This document shows, piece by piece, positions 25,538-34,493 of a stretch of 61,016 nt of DNA (position 1 is the stretch's first letter; every line of letters begins with the position of its first letter). The stretch spans positions 1 through 61,016 of the forward strand of contig DASWHR010000055.1 in assembly GCA_036398095.1 (NCBI GenBank). Reading direction: 5' to 3'. The notes beneath the pieces are model-generated. The model did not search any database. It was not told the origin of the DNA and saw nothing but the letters and a program-made list of their open reading frames with translations. A program made the position numbers and the translations under genes. Origin of the DNA: DASWHR01 sp036398095. GTDB lineage: Bacteria > Actinomycetota > AC-67.

Positions 25538-26012
25538 CTATTGGAAACGATAAGTATCGCCGAAAGCGTGCTGGTTGTTGTCTTTGATTCCCCCGAACAT
25601 GAGAACATGGCCAGAACCAACATTCACGAAGGCCATGAGCGCACGGGGCAGTCCTGAGCCGTTCGACGATGGGTTGTTACAGGTCGCGCAGAGGGCTTGG
25701 CTTGTTGGATGGAGACTTGAGCGTCCACGTATTCGTCGACGCGGAGTACGTCCACGTCTCTTGTGATACATCAGCTGTGTCGCAAGGATTATCCGTGAAT
25801 CCGCCAGCGGCGGTGCATCCGCCAAACATGACCGCAACCCCCCGAGTTGCGTCCCATGCCGCCGCAGCACCCCACCTCGCCTGGGGGCTCGTGCTCGGAG
25901 TCAACAACGCCCAACTTGTCGCAGCCCAAGATGGAAGAGCTGTGGCAATGCTCATGACGCAGATGCCACCCACGATCATCATGCGAAAACGTGCCCGACC
26001 ATTGTGACCCAT
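25538..26012 (-). pseudogene. Kelch-repeat secreted protein, internally deleted and frameshifted
   Basis: The start codon (RBS AGAGGGG), a signal peptide ending in PSWAATS, and one kelch blade (RWGAAAAWDATRG, VMFGGCT, TWTYSAST) are intact. The frame then stops at 25677. A second frame resumes at about 25705 with ALCATCNNPS and ends with HVLMFGGIKDNNQHAFGDTY. The two pieces match the first and the last kelch blades of the protein at 34494-39656 (RWGTATAWDDSAR ... VVFGGCT, and KCSSCDEPP ... FMFGGIKQY). The middle blades are missing, so this is a deletion remnant of a paralogue. A short functional gene is unlikely but cannot be excluded. Confidence 0.8.
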
Positions 26013-26268
26013 TAGCAGCCCCTCTCGACGCCTCGTCATGATCGTCCTAGGGCGTGCCCACACCGTGCGTGAGTGCAGCCCCGACCGTGACAATGTTCAA
26101 ATGAGGGCCGAGTATTTTACGCTGCAGATGAATGGTCAAGGGGTACGTGGTTTTTCAGCAAGCTGAATTGACCCAACTGAGTGAATGGTTGACAAAGATA
26201 GCCCGGTCGGCGCACCGCCGCTCACACCAAGTAGTCAGCGCATGAATCACTCTTCGGGATGAGGCGAA
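26013..26268. other. AT-richer non-coding stretch
   Basis: This stretch between the kelch remnant and the next gene has no supported ORF, clear terminator or repeat. Its composition is less GC-rich than the flanking chromosome, like the NHL/kelch locus beside it. Confidence 0.4.
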
Positions 26269-26739
26269 CTAGTTCACGTTAGCCGGGTTGGGTTCGCAGA
26301 TGGCGCAGGGTTTGTAGCCTTGCTCGGTGGCTTCGGCGAGCGTCTTGGGGGCGGCGTCTTTGCCGCCGGCGAGCGGGCATCCGGGACGGTGATACGTTGC
26401 GCCGCCCGGCACGGTCACGACGAGGCCGGCATCGTCGTCGGCGGACGGAATGCGCGCACCGGCGCTCATGAGCATCTGCTCGAGCGCGCGTTGCTGGCGG
26501 CGCGATGCGTGATGGACTTGCGCGACGAAGTACGAGAAGTAGAGCGCACTGCCGATCACGCACAACGCCAAGCCGAATACGCCGCCCGAGATCAGGTACG
26601 GAATCTGATCGGTGACGTCGCGCGTGTGTGCGGCGCCGAACCAACCGAGGAAGATCGCGGCGACGCCGGTCGCCATGCACAGGCCGCCGGCGATGAGCTG
26701 CCAGAAGACCTTCGCGAACTCGCGCGGCAGCCGGCTCAC
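26269..26739 (-). CDS. Two-TM protein with C-terminal YHxxxC...CxxC motif (paralogue A)
   Basis: A 156-residue protein. Two membrane segments (about 10-32 and 46-68) are followed by a short helical stretch and a C-terminal mini-domain: TYHRPGC, then LAEATEQGYKPCAIC. The His and three Cys resemble the Ada-type zinc site seen at the C-terminus of some nucleases. A clear paralogue is encoded at 52643-53107. The GTG start overlaps the upstream secreted-protein gene by four bases. Function unknown; a membrane-anchored metal site facing the cytoplasm is inferred. Confidence 0.78.
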   Translation of the reverse strand: MSRLPREFAKVFWQLIAGGLCMATGVAAIFLGWFGAAHTRDVTDQIPYLISGGVFGLALCVIGSALYFSYFVAQVHHASRRQQRALEQMLMSAGARIPSADDDAGLVVTVPGGATYHRPGCPLAGGKDAAPKTLAEATEQGYKPCAICEPNPANVN

Positions 26740-28367
26740 GGCGCGGTCTCCCAGATGCCGAACGCGACCAGGCCGGCCGTGCCGGCCAGGATCGCGACGA
26801 AGACCAGCAGCGCGAGCGCGGGAGGGATGGGCTGCGAGGCCGGGATCGGCGACGCTGCGACGGCGCGCGTGCCGAGAGGCGGGCGCAGCGGCGGCGCGTC
26901 CGGACGCGGCGCATCGCCGGCGGGCACGCCGCCGATCGATCCGGGCTCGCCGCCGACGGGCCCGGCGCCGAAATCGTCGTCGATGCGCGCGCCCCCGCCG
27001 CCGTCGAGCGCCTCGCCGTATCGCGCGACCGCCGCCGCCGCCGCGCCGCCGACGTCGAGCGAAACGAGCGTGCGTCCTTCGAGCGAGTTGTCGGCCGCGA
27101 GGTCGATGCGAATGCCCGCAACGCGGGCGGCGCGACGGTCGGGGGCGATCGCGACGGCCGGTCCGGCTGCGGCGCCTCCGGCGGCGACGGTCTGGCCGGC
27201 GGCGTCGGCGGGCTCGGACGGGATCGAGACCGCGAGCATCGTGAGCGCCTGGTCGAGCGCGTCGCGAAGCTCGGCCGGCACCGACGCACCGGCGACGGTC
27301 ACGCCGTCGCGACCGATCGTCGCCTCGCACGGCGCGGCGGCCGAACACGGCATGCTCGCCGGCAGGCCGGCGAGTGCGACGCGGACGCCGGCGAGCTGAA
27401 GCGAGCCGCCGGTGAGCCGTCCGTCCGAGGACGCCGTCGCCGTCGATCGGAGCGAGCCGATCGTGAGCATCGGAACCGACGGATCGGCCGAGGCGATGAG
27501 AAGATCGTCGATCTGCACGCTCGTCGTCGCGATCAGCGTCCCGCCGTTCCAGTCGGTGCTCGCGATCGCGGACACGGCGCGCGCGGCGATGGGGCCGAGC
27601 GCGAGATCGGCGACGGTGGACTGCGCGGCGTTGCGGTCGGCGGAGGCGAAGGCGGCCGCCATCCCGGCGTCGGGCGCGCCGCCCGGCGGGCATGCCTCGC
27701 GCGGCGTGTGCCACGGCTCTTCGGGAATCGCGCCGGGCGCTTGGCACAGGACCGTGCGGTCCGACTCGTCGGCCTCCGACGACGACGGATACTGCGCGAC
27801 GGACCAGAACGGATAGTCGGGCAGCGCGCGGATCAATCCGCCGGTGCGCTGCCCGCGCGTCGGTGATCCCGCGTCGCTATCGATCTGTCCGGCGAAGATC
27901 TGCTTGAAGCTGGCGCTGCCGCACGGGTTGTCGCTCGGATCGGGAATCGCGATCTCGCCGCCGGCGGGATTGGGAATCGCGGCGAGCGTTCGCGGCGTGT
28001 CGCGTCCGGCTTGCCGATCGGCGCACGCGGTTTCGTCGGCGCCCGGATCCAGGCCGACCAGGCCGAGCGATTTCACGTCGGCGACGGTCTCGCCGGGCCA
28101 CAGCCACGACCCGATCGCGCGTCCGAGCGGCGACGAGGACGTCTCGGCTCGCGCGAACGGGATCGCGAGCGTGGCGAACTCGTCGGAGGTCGGCAGCGCA
28201 GCCGGCTTGACGACGCGAACGCGAAACGCGGCGGCCTCGGCCGCGGCGTCGTAGGACTCGGGCCGGTTCGATGCGGTCGCGACCGGCGAGAAGGCGGCGG
28301 CCAGCGCGCAGGCGGCAGCGGCGGCCGCAAGCAGGCGGCCGGACCGCGTGCGCCGCGAAGCGCTCAT
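26736..28367 (-). CDS. Secreted, C-terminally anchored protein of unknown family
   Basis: A 543-residue protein with an N-terminal signal (LLAAAAAACALAAAFSPVATA) and a C-terminal membrane helix (PPALALLVFVAILAGTAGLVAFGIW), the layout of a cell-surface protein. Between them are an Ala/Asp-rich region with several cysteines and a long region of alternating beta-like strands; no named domain is recognised. AGGAG lies very close to the ATG. It sits between LivF and the small His/Cys membrane protein in a leftward run, so it may belong to that transporter operon. Confidence 0.7.
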   Translation of the reverse strand: MSASRRTRSGRLLAAAAAACALAAAFSPVATASNRPESYDAAAEAAAFRVRVVKPAALPTSDEFATLAIPFARAETSSSPLGRAIGSWLWPGETVADVKSLGLVGLDPGADETACADRQAGRDTPRTLAAIPNPAGGEIAIPDPSDNPCGSASFKQIFAGQIDSDAGSPTRGQRTGGLIRALPDYPFWSVAQYPSSSEADESDRTVLCQAPGAIPEEPWHTPREACPPGGAPDAGMAAAFASADRNAAQSTVADLALGPIAARAVSAIASTDWNGGTLIATTSVQIDDLLIASADPSVPMLTIGSLRSTATASSDGRLTGGSLQLAGVRVALAGLPASMPCSAAAPCEATIGRDGVTVAGASVPAELRDALDQALTMLAVSIPSEPADAAGQTVAAGGAAAGPAVAIAPDRRAARVAGIRIDLAADNSLEGRTLVSLDVGGAAAAAVARYGEALDGGGGARIDDDFGAGPVGGEPGSIGGVPAGDAPRPDAPPLRPPLGTRAVAASPIPASQPIPPALALLVFVAILAGTAGLVAFGIWETAP

Positions 28368-28434
28368 CGCTCCTATCATCGCAAACCGGACGGTCGCGGG
28401 GAAGGATCGGATTCCGGAAGGAGCGCTTTGCCCG

Positions 28435-29145
28435 TCACGAGGCCGCCACGCGGCCGAGATACTGCTCGACCAGCGAGGGCGCATGGGCCAGCTCGCCGGT
28501 CTCCCCGAAGAAGGCGAGGCGGCCGTGCGCCATGACCGCGACGTAGTCGGCGACCGACAATGCGTGGGATGCGTATTGCTCGACGAGCAGGATCGCATGC
28601 TCGCGCGCGCGCAGGTCGCGGATGGCGTCGTAGATCTCGGCGACGAGCCTGGGCGCGAGGCCGAGCGAGGGTTCGTCGATCGTGATCAGCGCCGCGTCGG
28701 AGGCGACGGCGCGCGCGAGCGCGAGCATCTGCTGCTCGCCGCCCGACAGCGTCGCGGCCTGCTGGCCCATGCGCGTCGCGAGCGGCGGGAACGCGGCGGT
28801 GACGCGCGCGATCCACTCACGCTCGCTTTCGTCGCCGGCGGCCATGCGCAAATTCTCGGCGACGGTGAGCGAGCCGAACACGCCGCGGCCTTCCGGGATC
28901 GTGCAGATCCCGCGCCGCGCGATCGCGTGCGCGGGAAGGTCGTGGATCGGCTCGCCGTCGAAGACGATCCGGCCGTCGCGCGGCGCGAGCCCGGCGATCG
29001 CACGAAGCAGGCTCGACTTGCCGGCGCCGTTCGGGCCGAGCAACGCGACGCAGCTCCCGCGCGGCACCGCGAGCGACACGCGATCCACGGCGCGAATTTT
29101 CGCGTACGCGACCGTGAGGTCTTCGACCGAGAGCAGCACGCTCAC
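28435..29145 (-). CDS. livF: Branched-chain amino-acid type ABC ATPase LivF
   Basis: A 236-residue ABC ATPase with Walker A GPNGAGKSS, signature LSGGEQQ, Walker B ALITIDEPSLGLAP and the H-loop region LLVEQYA, in the LivF style (IPEGRGVFGSLTV). It overlaps livG by four bases. The importer is LivHM fusion + LivG + LivF; no substrate-binding protein gene lies in this cluster. Confidence 0.92.
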   Translation of the reverse strand: MSVLLSVEDLTVAYAKIRAVDRVSLAVPRGSCVALLGPNGAGKSSLLRAIAGLAPRDGRIVFDGEPIHDLPAHAIARRGICTIPEGRGVFGSLTVAENLRMAAGDESEREWIARVTAAFPPLATRMGQQAATLSGGEQQMLALARAVASDAALITIDEPSLGLAPRLVAEIYDAIRDLRAREHAILLVEQYASHALSVADYVAVMAHGRLAFFGETGELAHAPSLVEQYLGRVAAS

Positions 29146-29936
29146 GAGGCGGCCTCGGTTCCGAGATACGCGGCGCGCACGGCGGGGTCTTTTCGAACCC
29201 GGTCGGGTGTGTCGCGGGCGATGATGCGGCCGAAGTCGAGCACGAACACCTCGTCGCAGACGGCCGCGACGAATTCGATGTCGTGCTCAACGAGCAGCAC
29301 GCTGATCGACAGCTCGTCGCGCATCCGGCGGATCAGCGCGGAGACGGCGCCCGATTCGCGCTCGTCCAGGCCGCTGGTCGGCTCGTCGAGCATGAGCAGC
29401 GACGGCTCACCGCAGAGCGCGCGCCCGATCTCGAGCAGCCGGCCGGCGCCCAGCGGCAACGACGACGCCTCGCGATCCCGCGCCCACTCCAGGCCGACGA
29501 TCGCAAGGATCTCCTCGGCGGCGGCGCGCGCGTCGCGCTCTTGCGAACCCGAGCGGCGCGAGGCGAACAGGTCGTCGGCGATCGTCGCCTTGGACCGTCG
29601 CACCTCGCGCGCGACGAGCAGGTTCTCGATCGCCGTCAGCCGGCTGAACAGCTCGAGCCGCTGGAAGGTGCGGCCGATCCCGGCGGCGGCGCGGCGGTGC
29701 GCGGGCCAGCCGGTGATGTCGCGGTCGCGGTAAAAGACGCGGCCCGCATCGGGCCGGACGAAGCCGCCGGCGACGCCGAACAGCGTGGTCTTGCCGGCGC
29801 CGTTGGGTCCGATCAGTCCGGTGATCGATCCTTCGCGCACGTGCAGCGTGGCGCCGGCGAGCGCGACCACGCCGCCGAAGCGCACCGATGCTTCGTCGAC
29901 GACGAGCGCGTCGGGACGCGGCGCGCGCTTACCCAC
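29142..29936 (-). CDS. livG: Branched-chain amino-acid type ABC ATPase LivG
   Basis: A 264-residue ABC ATPase: Walker A GPNGAGKTT, LivG-specific GRTFQRLELFSRLT, signature region LPLGAGRLLEIGRAL (the usual LSGG-like motif is weak, as in many LivG proteins), Walker B LLMLDEPTSGLD, and LVEHDIEFV. The GTG start overlaps the LivHM permease gene by eight bases. Confidence 0.92.
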   Translation of the reverse strand: MGKRAPRPDALVVDEASVRFGGVVALAGATLHVREGSITGLIGPNGAGKTTLFGVAGGFVRPDAGRVFYRDRDITGWPAHRRAAAGIGRTFQRLELFSRLTAIENLLVAREVRRSKATIADDLFASRRSGSQERDARAAAEEILAIVGLEWARDREASSLPLGAGRLLEIGRALCGEPSLLMLDEPTSGLDERESGAVSALIRRMRDELSISVLLVEHDIEFVAAVCDEVFVLDFGRIIARDTPDRVRKDPAVRAAYLGTEAAS

Positions 29937-31860
29937 TGCGCGCCTCCTGCGGCTCGTCGACGGGTTCGTCGAAGGGTCGCAGCGCGTCGCTCATCCAGCC
30001 GGCGACGGCTTCGCGCACGCGGCGCGGCACGGTGACGATGCCGCGCGGATTGCGGGCAAGCAGGATCGCGGCCCCGCCGAACAGCACCGGAATCATGTCG
30101 CTCGCCGCCGGATGACCGATGCGATCGAACAGGAACGGCACGATCGAATAGACCAGCCCGCCGGCGAGCGCGCCTGCCCAGGTCGAGATGCCGCCGATCA
30201 CCGCGACCGCGAGCCACACGATCGAATAGAAGACGATGAACTGTCCCGCGTCCACGCGCTGGAACGCGGCGACGTAGGTGCTACCGCCGATGCCGGCAAC
30301 GAAGGCGGCCATCATGAACACGATCAGCTTCGTGCGCGTCGGCGAGATACCGATCGAACGCGCGCCGGTTTCGCTGTCGCGCATCGCAGCCAGGATCCGG
30401 CCGGTCCGGCCGCGCCGCAGATTGTGCAAGCCCCAGGCGAGCACCGAAAAGATCAGCACCAGGACCACGCCGAAGCGGACGTCGGATTGCAGAATCTCGG
30501 GACGGCGCACCGCGATGCCACTGGAGCCGCCGGTGATCGCGTCGCGCGTGAAGATCGCATTGTCCATCAGCAGGCTGAACGCCATCGTGGCAAGACCCAG
30601 GAACAGCCCGTGCAAGCGCAGCGCCGGATACGCCAGCAGCGCGCCGACCGGCACGGCGGCCAGGCCCGCGACCGGCAGCGCCGCGAACCAATTCCAACCC
30701 AGGTTCGTGACCAGATGCGCGGTGACGATGCCGCCCACTCCGGCCAGCGCGGCCTGCGCCAGCGAGATCTGCCCCGCGTAGCCGACCAGCAGCACCAGCG
30801 ACAGGAACAGGATCGCGTGCACCAGCGCCAAGTCGACGGCGAAGGTCACGTCGGCTCCCAGGCGCGCGAGCGTGATCATGCCGGCCGCGATCAACCCGAC
30901 GGTTCCCAGCCGCCGCTTCCCCGACCATTCACGGCGGAGCGGTTCCATGAACGCGCCGGCGCCTTCGGCGGCGCGCGGCTCGCGCAACGGCCGCTTCCGC
31001 GGGATCAAGAGCAGCCCCAGCAGCAGCGCGAACGGCAGCGACGGACGCACGCCGGCCGCGATCCCCTGCGGCAAGAACCGGCCGACGAGCGCCTCGCCGA
31101 CGCCCAGCATGACGCCGCCGGCGAACGTGAGAGGCAACGATTCGAGCCGGCCGACCATCGCGGCCGCGTACGCGGTGATCACGATCAGCGTGAGCGTGTA
31201 GACCTCGAGCGAGACCATCGGCGTGAGCAGGATCCCCGCGACGGCCGCGAGCGAAGCGCCCATCGCCCACGACGCGGCCGAGATCCGGTCGGCGCTGTAG
31301 CCCATCGCCTCGACCAGGTCGGGCCGGTCGACGACGGCGCGCATCGCGATCCCCATCTTGGTTCGCTTGAGCACGACCCACAGCAGCAGCGACACGATGA
31401 TGCCGACGCCGACGACGCCGGCTTGGTCGGCGCCGATCGAGAGGCGATCACCCAGACGGAAGACGCGGCTGGGAAAGATGCGTTGTGCGCTGAGACCGCT
31501 GCGGCCCCAGAGCGCGGCGGCGGCGCCTTGCACGGCGACCAGCACGCCGATCGAGGCGACGATCGCCACGACCGTCGGCGCGGCGCGAAGACGCCGGAAG
31601 ATGAGCCGCTCGAGTCCGATGCCCAGCAGCGGCGCCATGACCGCCATCGTCAGGACCGCCGCAACCCCGATCGGCAGGCCGACGCGCTGGACGCACCAGG
31701 CGTAGAAGAAGGCGCTGAAGGCGCCGATCGCGCCGTGGCCGAAGTTGAACACGCCGCTCGCGCGGTAGGTCAGGACCAGGCCGGCGGCCGCGATCGAATA
31801 GACGGACCCGACGACGAGTCCGATGACGAGCAGCGGCCATATTCCGGCAATCAGATCCAT
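29929..31860 (-). CDS. Fused LivH-LivM permease
   Basis: A 643-residue fusion of both permease subunits of a branched-chain amino-acid type importer. The first half (about 1-290) is LivH-like (AAAGLVLTYRASGVFNFGHG), a charged linker with RKRPLREPR follows, and the second half (about 335-620) is LivM-like (LLVGYAGQISLAQAALAGVGG, GRILAAMRDSETGARSIGI). The separate livH and livM at 55810-57888 show the unfused arrangement. A fusion fixes 1:1 stoichiometry. The substrate could be amino acids, amides, urea or aromatic acids. Confidence 0.9.
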   Translation of the reverse strand: MDLIAGIWPLLVIGLVVGSVYSIAAAGLVLTYRASGVFNFGHGAIGAFSAFFYAWCVQRVGLPIGVAAVLTMAVMAPLLGIGLERLIFRRLRAAPTVVAIVASIGVLVAVQGAAAALWGRSGLSAQRIFPSRVFRLGDRLSIGADQAGVVGVGIIVSLLLWVVLKRTKMGIAMRAVVDRPDLVEAMGYSADRISAASWAMGASLAAVAGILLTPMVSLEVYTLTLIVITAYAAAMVGRLESLPLTFAGGVMLGVGEALVGRFLPQGIAAGVRPSLPFALLLGLLLIPRKRPLREPRAAEGAGAFMEPLRREWSGKRRLGTVGLIAAGMITLARLGADVTFAVDLALVHAILFLSLVLLVGYAGQISLAQAALAGVGGIVTAHLVTNLGWNWFAALPVAGLAAVPVGALLAYPALRLHGLFLGLATMAFSLLMDNAIFTRDAITGGSSGIAVRRPEILQSDVRFGVVLVLIFSVLAWGLHNLRRGRTGRILAAMRDSETGARSIGISPTRTKLIVFMMAAFVAGIGGSTYVAAFQRVDAGQFIVFYSIVWLAVAVIGGISTWAGALAGGLVYSIVPFLFDRIGHPAASDMIPVLFGGAAILLARNPRGIVTVPRRVREAVAGWMSDALRPFDEPVDEPQEARSG

Positions 31861-31928
31861 ATCCGGCCCCCGGCTTCATCGTACGACACATGCGACGAAA
31901 CGCCATGGGCTGAGGCAGCGTGGATCGA

Positions 31929-32573
31929 TTACAGGTAGTCGAAGCAGATGCCCAGGTCGGTGTCGTCGTCGCCGCCGGTGTGCGGCTGGCCGGCTGCGGC
32001 TTGGGCTTGCGTGTAGGCGCTCGACACGACGTTGCCGGTCGTGTCGTCTTCGGCGAAGCCTTGGACGCACCCGCCGCTCGCCAGGTCGCCGCCGGCGGCC
32101 ACGCCGGCGCTGCCGACGCTGCCGATCGCCGCGCCCGTGTAGACACGGCCCTTGGCGCCGCCGGTGGTGGGATCGCCGCACGCGTCGGGGATCGCGCCGG
32201 GCGGCGTGCGGTTGAACCAGACGCCGTCCCAGGTCGCGACGCCGGGAACGCTCTGCCCTTGGATGCGCCGGCAGCTCGCGGCCGTGCCTTCGTCGTTGGT
32301 GACGTTCTTGTCGCGAAGCTGAGACCGGTCGTTCCAGCATTCGCGCGTGTTGTCGCCGGGATCGTCGGTCGCGGCGGCCGTGCAGGTCGTCCCGCTGCGG
32401 CCGCCGGTGTTGCGGTCGTGATAGACCTCGCCGCCGGACGATTCGCTCGTCACGGTGATGGTCGCGCCGGGCGCGTCGATGTAGGTCGGAGGCGCCGAAT
32501 GCGAGGCGAGTGCCCATCCGGCGGGCGCGGCCACGGCGAGCGCCGCGACGATCGTTGCCAGTCTCCGGCTCAT
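31929..32573 (-). CDS. Secreted cysteine-containing protein of unknown function
   Basis: A 214-residue protein with a signal peptide (LATIVAALAVAAPAGWALA) and a Gly/Thr/Asp-rich mature part with about eight cysteines spread along the chain (TTCTAA, RECWND, SCRR, DACGD, GGCVQ, GICFDYL), suggesting disulfides. It is not recognised. The ATG at the second Met-like position has AAAGGGGGG seven bases upstream. It lies 68 bases upstream of the LivHM gene on the same strand. Confidence 0.65.
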   Translation of the reverse strand: MSRRLATIVAALAVAAPAGWALASHSAPPTYIDAPGATITVTSESSGGEVYHDRNTGGRSGTTCTAAATDDPGDNTRECWNDRSQLRDKNVTNDEGTAASCRRIQGQSVPGVATWDGVWFNRTPPGAIPDACGDPTTGGAKGRVYTGAAIGSVGSAGVAAGGDLASGGCVQGFAEDDTTGNVVSSAYTQAQAAAGQPHTGGDDDTDLGICFDYL

Positions 32574-32707
32574 TCGCAAGCCCCCCTTTGTGAACGGTTG
32601 CCCCTAGCTGTCGACGGGGACTTCGACGGCGGCGGACCCGATTCCTTTGTCGGCCCCCGGGTTCCCGGGCCCGGACGGGTTCCGGGCGTAGCATTTGATC
32701 CGGACCC

Positions 32708-33523
32708 ATGAGCGAGATCACGATCTTTTCGGCGGCCTTCGACGGGCCGGATGTGGCGGGCCCCGCGCGGACCATCGCGGCCCGCGACGCGCGCTCGGCA
32801 GCGTGGATGGCGGCCGCGTGGGCGTCGGTGACGGGACGCGTCGGGCGGGTCGCGGCCGAAGCGGCCGACGATGCCGCGTTGGCTCGCTTGGTGGCCGATC
32901 GGTCGCGCGTGCCGGTTCGCATCGATGCCGCGGAGATGATCGGCGCGGTCGATGACGTCGAGGCGTTCTGCATTGAAGGCTCGGACGTGGCGCGCGCCCC
33001 CGTCGGCGAGTGGGCGCGGATCGACGCGCGTCCGATCCGCCTGGAGCGACTCGCCGCCGATCTAATCGGCGTGCTTCCCGCCGGCGCGATCATCTGCGTC
33101 GAGAGCCCGCGGCTGGAGCCGGTCGCGCTCGCGGCAGCGGCCGCGCATCCGTCGGTGCTGGCGCTGTCGCGTCTGTGCGGCGCGTCGCGCGGCGCGGCGA
33201 TCGCATGGGCGATCGGCGCGAAGGCGGCCTCGCCGCAGCGCACCGTCGTCGCGCTCACCGACGCGACCGGCTTCGCGATCGGCGGCATGGACATCGCCAC
33301 GGCTTCGCGACACGACCTTCCGGTCGCGGTGGTCGTCGCGAACGCCGAACGGGACCTGCCGGCCTTCGAACTCGTCGCGCCGATGGCCGGTGGTCACGGC
33401 GAGCAGGTCACCGAGCCGTCCCGGCTCGCGATCCATCTTCGCAACGCGATGTCGGTGACGATCCCGACGGTGATCAACGTCGCCGTCGAGGCCGCCGCGG
33501 ACCGCTCGCTCGCGCGACGCTGA
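32708..33523 (+). CDS. Degenerate ThDP-enzyme (acetolactate-synthase-like) C-terminal domain protein
   Basis: A 271-residue protein. Residues about 165-265 match the C-terminal ThDP-binding domain of acetolactate synthase-type enzymes: AIGAKAASPQRTVVALTDATGF, MDIATASRHDLPVAVVVAN and a VTEPSRLAIHLRNAMS ending. The cofactor/metal motif GDG...NN is altered: GDG reads TDA and the NN is lost. The N-terminal 110 residues are Ala-rich and unassigned. The full-length enzyme's PYR and middle domains are not intact. A non-catalytic or regulatory role is inferred; it is not an obvious recent pseudogene because the frame is intact. Confidence 0.6.
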   Translation: MSEITIFSAAFDGPDVAGPARTIAARDARSAAWMAAAWASVTGRVGRVAAEAADDAALARLVADRSRVPVRIDAAEMIGAVDDVEAFCIEGSDVARAPVGEWARIDARPIRLERLAADLIGVLPAGAIICVESPRLEPVALAAAAAHPSVLALSRLCGASRGAAIAWAIGAKAASPQRTVVALTDATGFAIGGMDIATASRHDLPVAVVVANAERDLPAFELVAPMAGGHGEQVTEPSRLAIHLRNAMSVTIPTVINVAVEAAADRSLARR

Positions 33524-33563
33524 GCGATCATGGCATGATGGGCTCTCCGAAAGGAGCGACCCG

Positions 33564-33854
33564 ATGCCGAACGAGCATGCCGATCTCACTGCCAACGACC
33601 CGGAAGGCTTGGGTCACGCGGCACGCGAAGGAATGCGCGCCCTGGTGCTCGACGTCATCGAGCGCAAAGGCCTGTCGACCGAAGACCTGGAGGCCTGTCC
33701 GAACTGCGGGGACGTGATCATCCATCCGGGCACGCCCGAAACCTACGTCAAGGACCGCGCGCTCGGTCAGATGATCTGCGCGCCGTGCGGAACCGAACGC
33801 TCGGTGCTGCACATGGTCCTGCCCGACAACATCGACATCGGCGGCCCGGGCTAG
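33564..33854 (+). CDS. Small zinc-ribbon protein
   Basis: A 96-residue protein with two CxxC knuckles (CPNCGD and CAPCGT) about 25 residues apart, typical of a zinc ribbon, after a helical acidic N-terminus. AAAGGAG stands seven bases before the ATG. It follows the degenerate ThDP gene by 40 bases on the same strand. No named family recognised. Confidence 0.7.
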   Translation: MPNEHADLTANDPEGLGHAAREGMRALVLDVIERKGLSTEDLEACPNCGDVIIHPGTPETYVKDRALGQMICAPCGTERSVLHMVLPDNIDIGGPG

Positions 33855-33869
33855 ACGAGAACCTTCAGT

Positions 33870-33881
33870 CGTTCGAACGAT
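33870..33881. repeat. 12-bp perfect palindrome
   Basis: TCGTTCGAACGA is self-complementary and lies just after the zinc-ribbon gene, at the left border of the less GC-rich segment that holds the IS remnant and kelch/NHL genes. It may be an operator or a junction mark. Confidence 0.35.
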
Positions 33882-33970
33882 TACATTCCCACATCCCGCG
33901 ACCGGAGGAGTCGTAGACTCGCACACTCGGAAGGGACGGGAATTCCAAAATTCGCCGGCATAGCTCTCGA

Positions 33971-34309
33971 ATGAGTGCATCGTTGTCGCGGGTCGTGCTG
34001 CGTCACGACAACGGCACACAGTTCACCTCCTACCTCTACCACGACGTCGCCGCAGCACTGGACGTCAAGCTCAGCCGAACGGCGTATCGGCATCCCGACG
34101 GCACCGCGTCCATAGAACGCACCTTCCTCAGCCAGAAAACCGAATGCGTGTGGCCGGAGGAATTCGAGAACCTCGAGCAAGCGCTGGCCGCGATCACCGC
34201 GTGGGTCGCGCCCTGCAACACCGAGCGGCCGCATCAGAGTCTCGGCTACGCCACGCCCGAGGGGGTGAGACGCGCTGGCATCACAAACCCAACGCTAACG
34301 GCGGCTTGA
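33971..34309 (+). pseudogene. IS3-family transposase (OrfB), C-terminal remnant
   Basis: About 112 residues match the last part of the rve integrase domain of IS3-type transposases: RHDNGTQFTS carrying a catalytic Asp, then a SIERTFLSQKTECVW segment with the catalytic Glu, and NTERPHQSLGYATPEGVR. The first Asp, the N-terminal half and OrfA are missing, so it cannot be active. Sequence after the stop (34313-34338) has the look of an IS right end, but no matching left inverted repeat was found. Confidence 0.85.
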
Positions 34310-34493
34310 AGTGTCAACGGACCCGGGAGTCAGCACGAAATCACGACTCGGCAATGGGTCCGTGTCAGCACTTGCCCCGTGTTACGGGGCAGTTCGGTCG
34401 TCAACTTTTCAGCGTGATCTGCCGACTACCACTCTGATTCTGACGCGGGAATCGCGACATCTCGCGATGGCCGTGATCATGGGGAGGTTCAAC

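Noticed and set aside
29785..31938. A 717-codon plus-strand frame over the LivHM gene
   Set aside because: It is antisense to a clear permease fusion and its sequence is low-complexity; not a gene.
34313..34338. Complete IS element with paired inverted repeats
   Set aside because: The sequence after the transposase remnant looks like an IS end, but no matching left end occurs before 33971, so only a remnant can be claimed.
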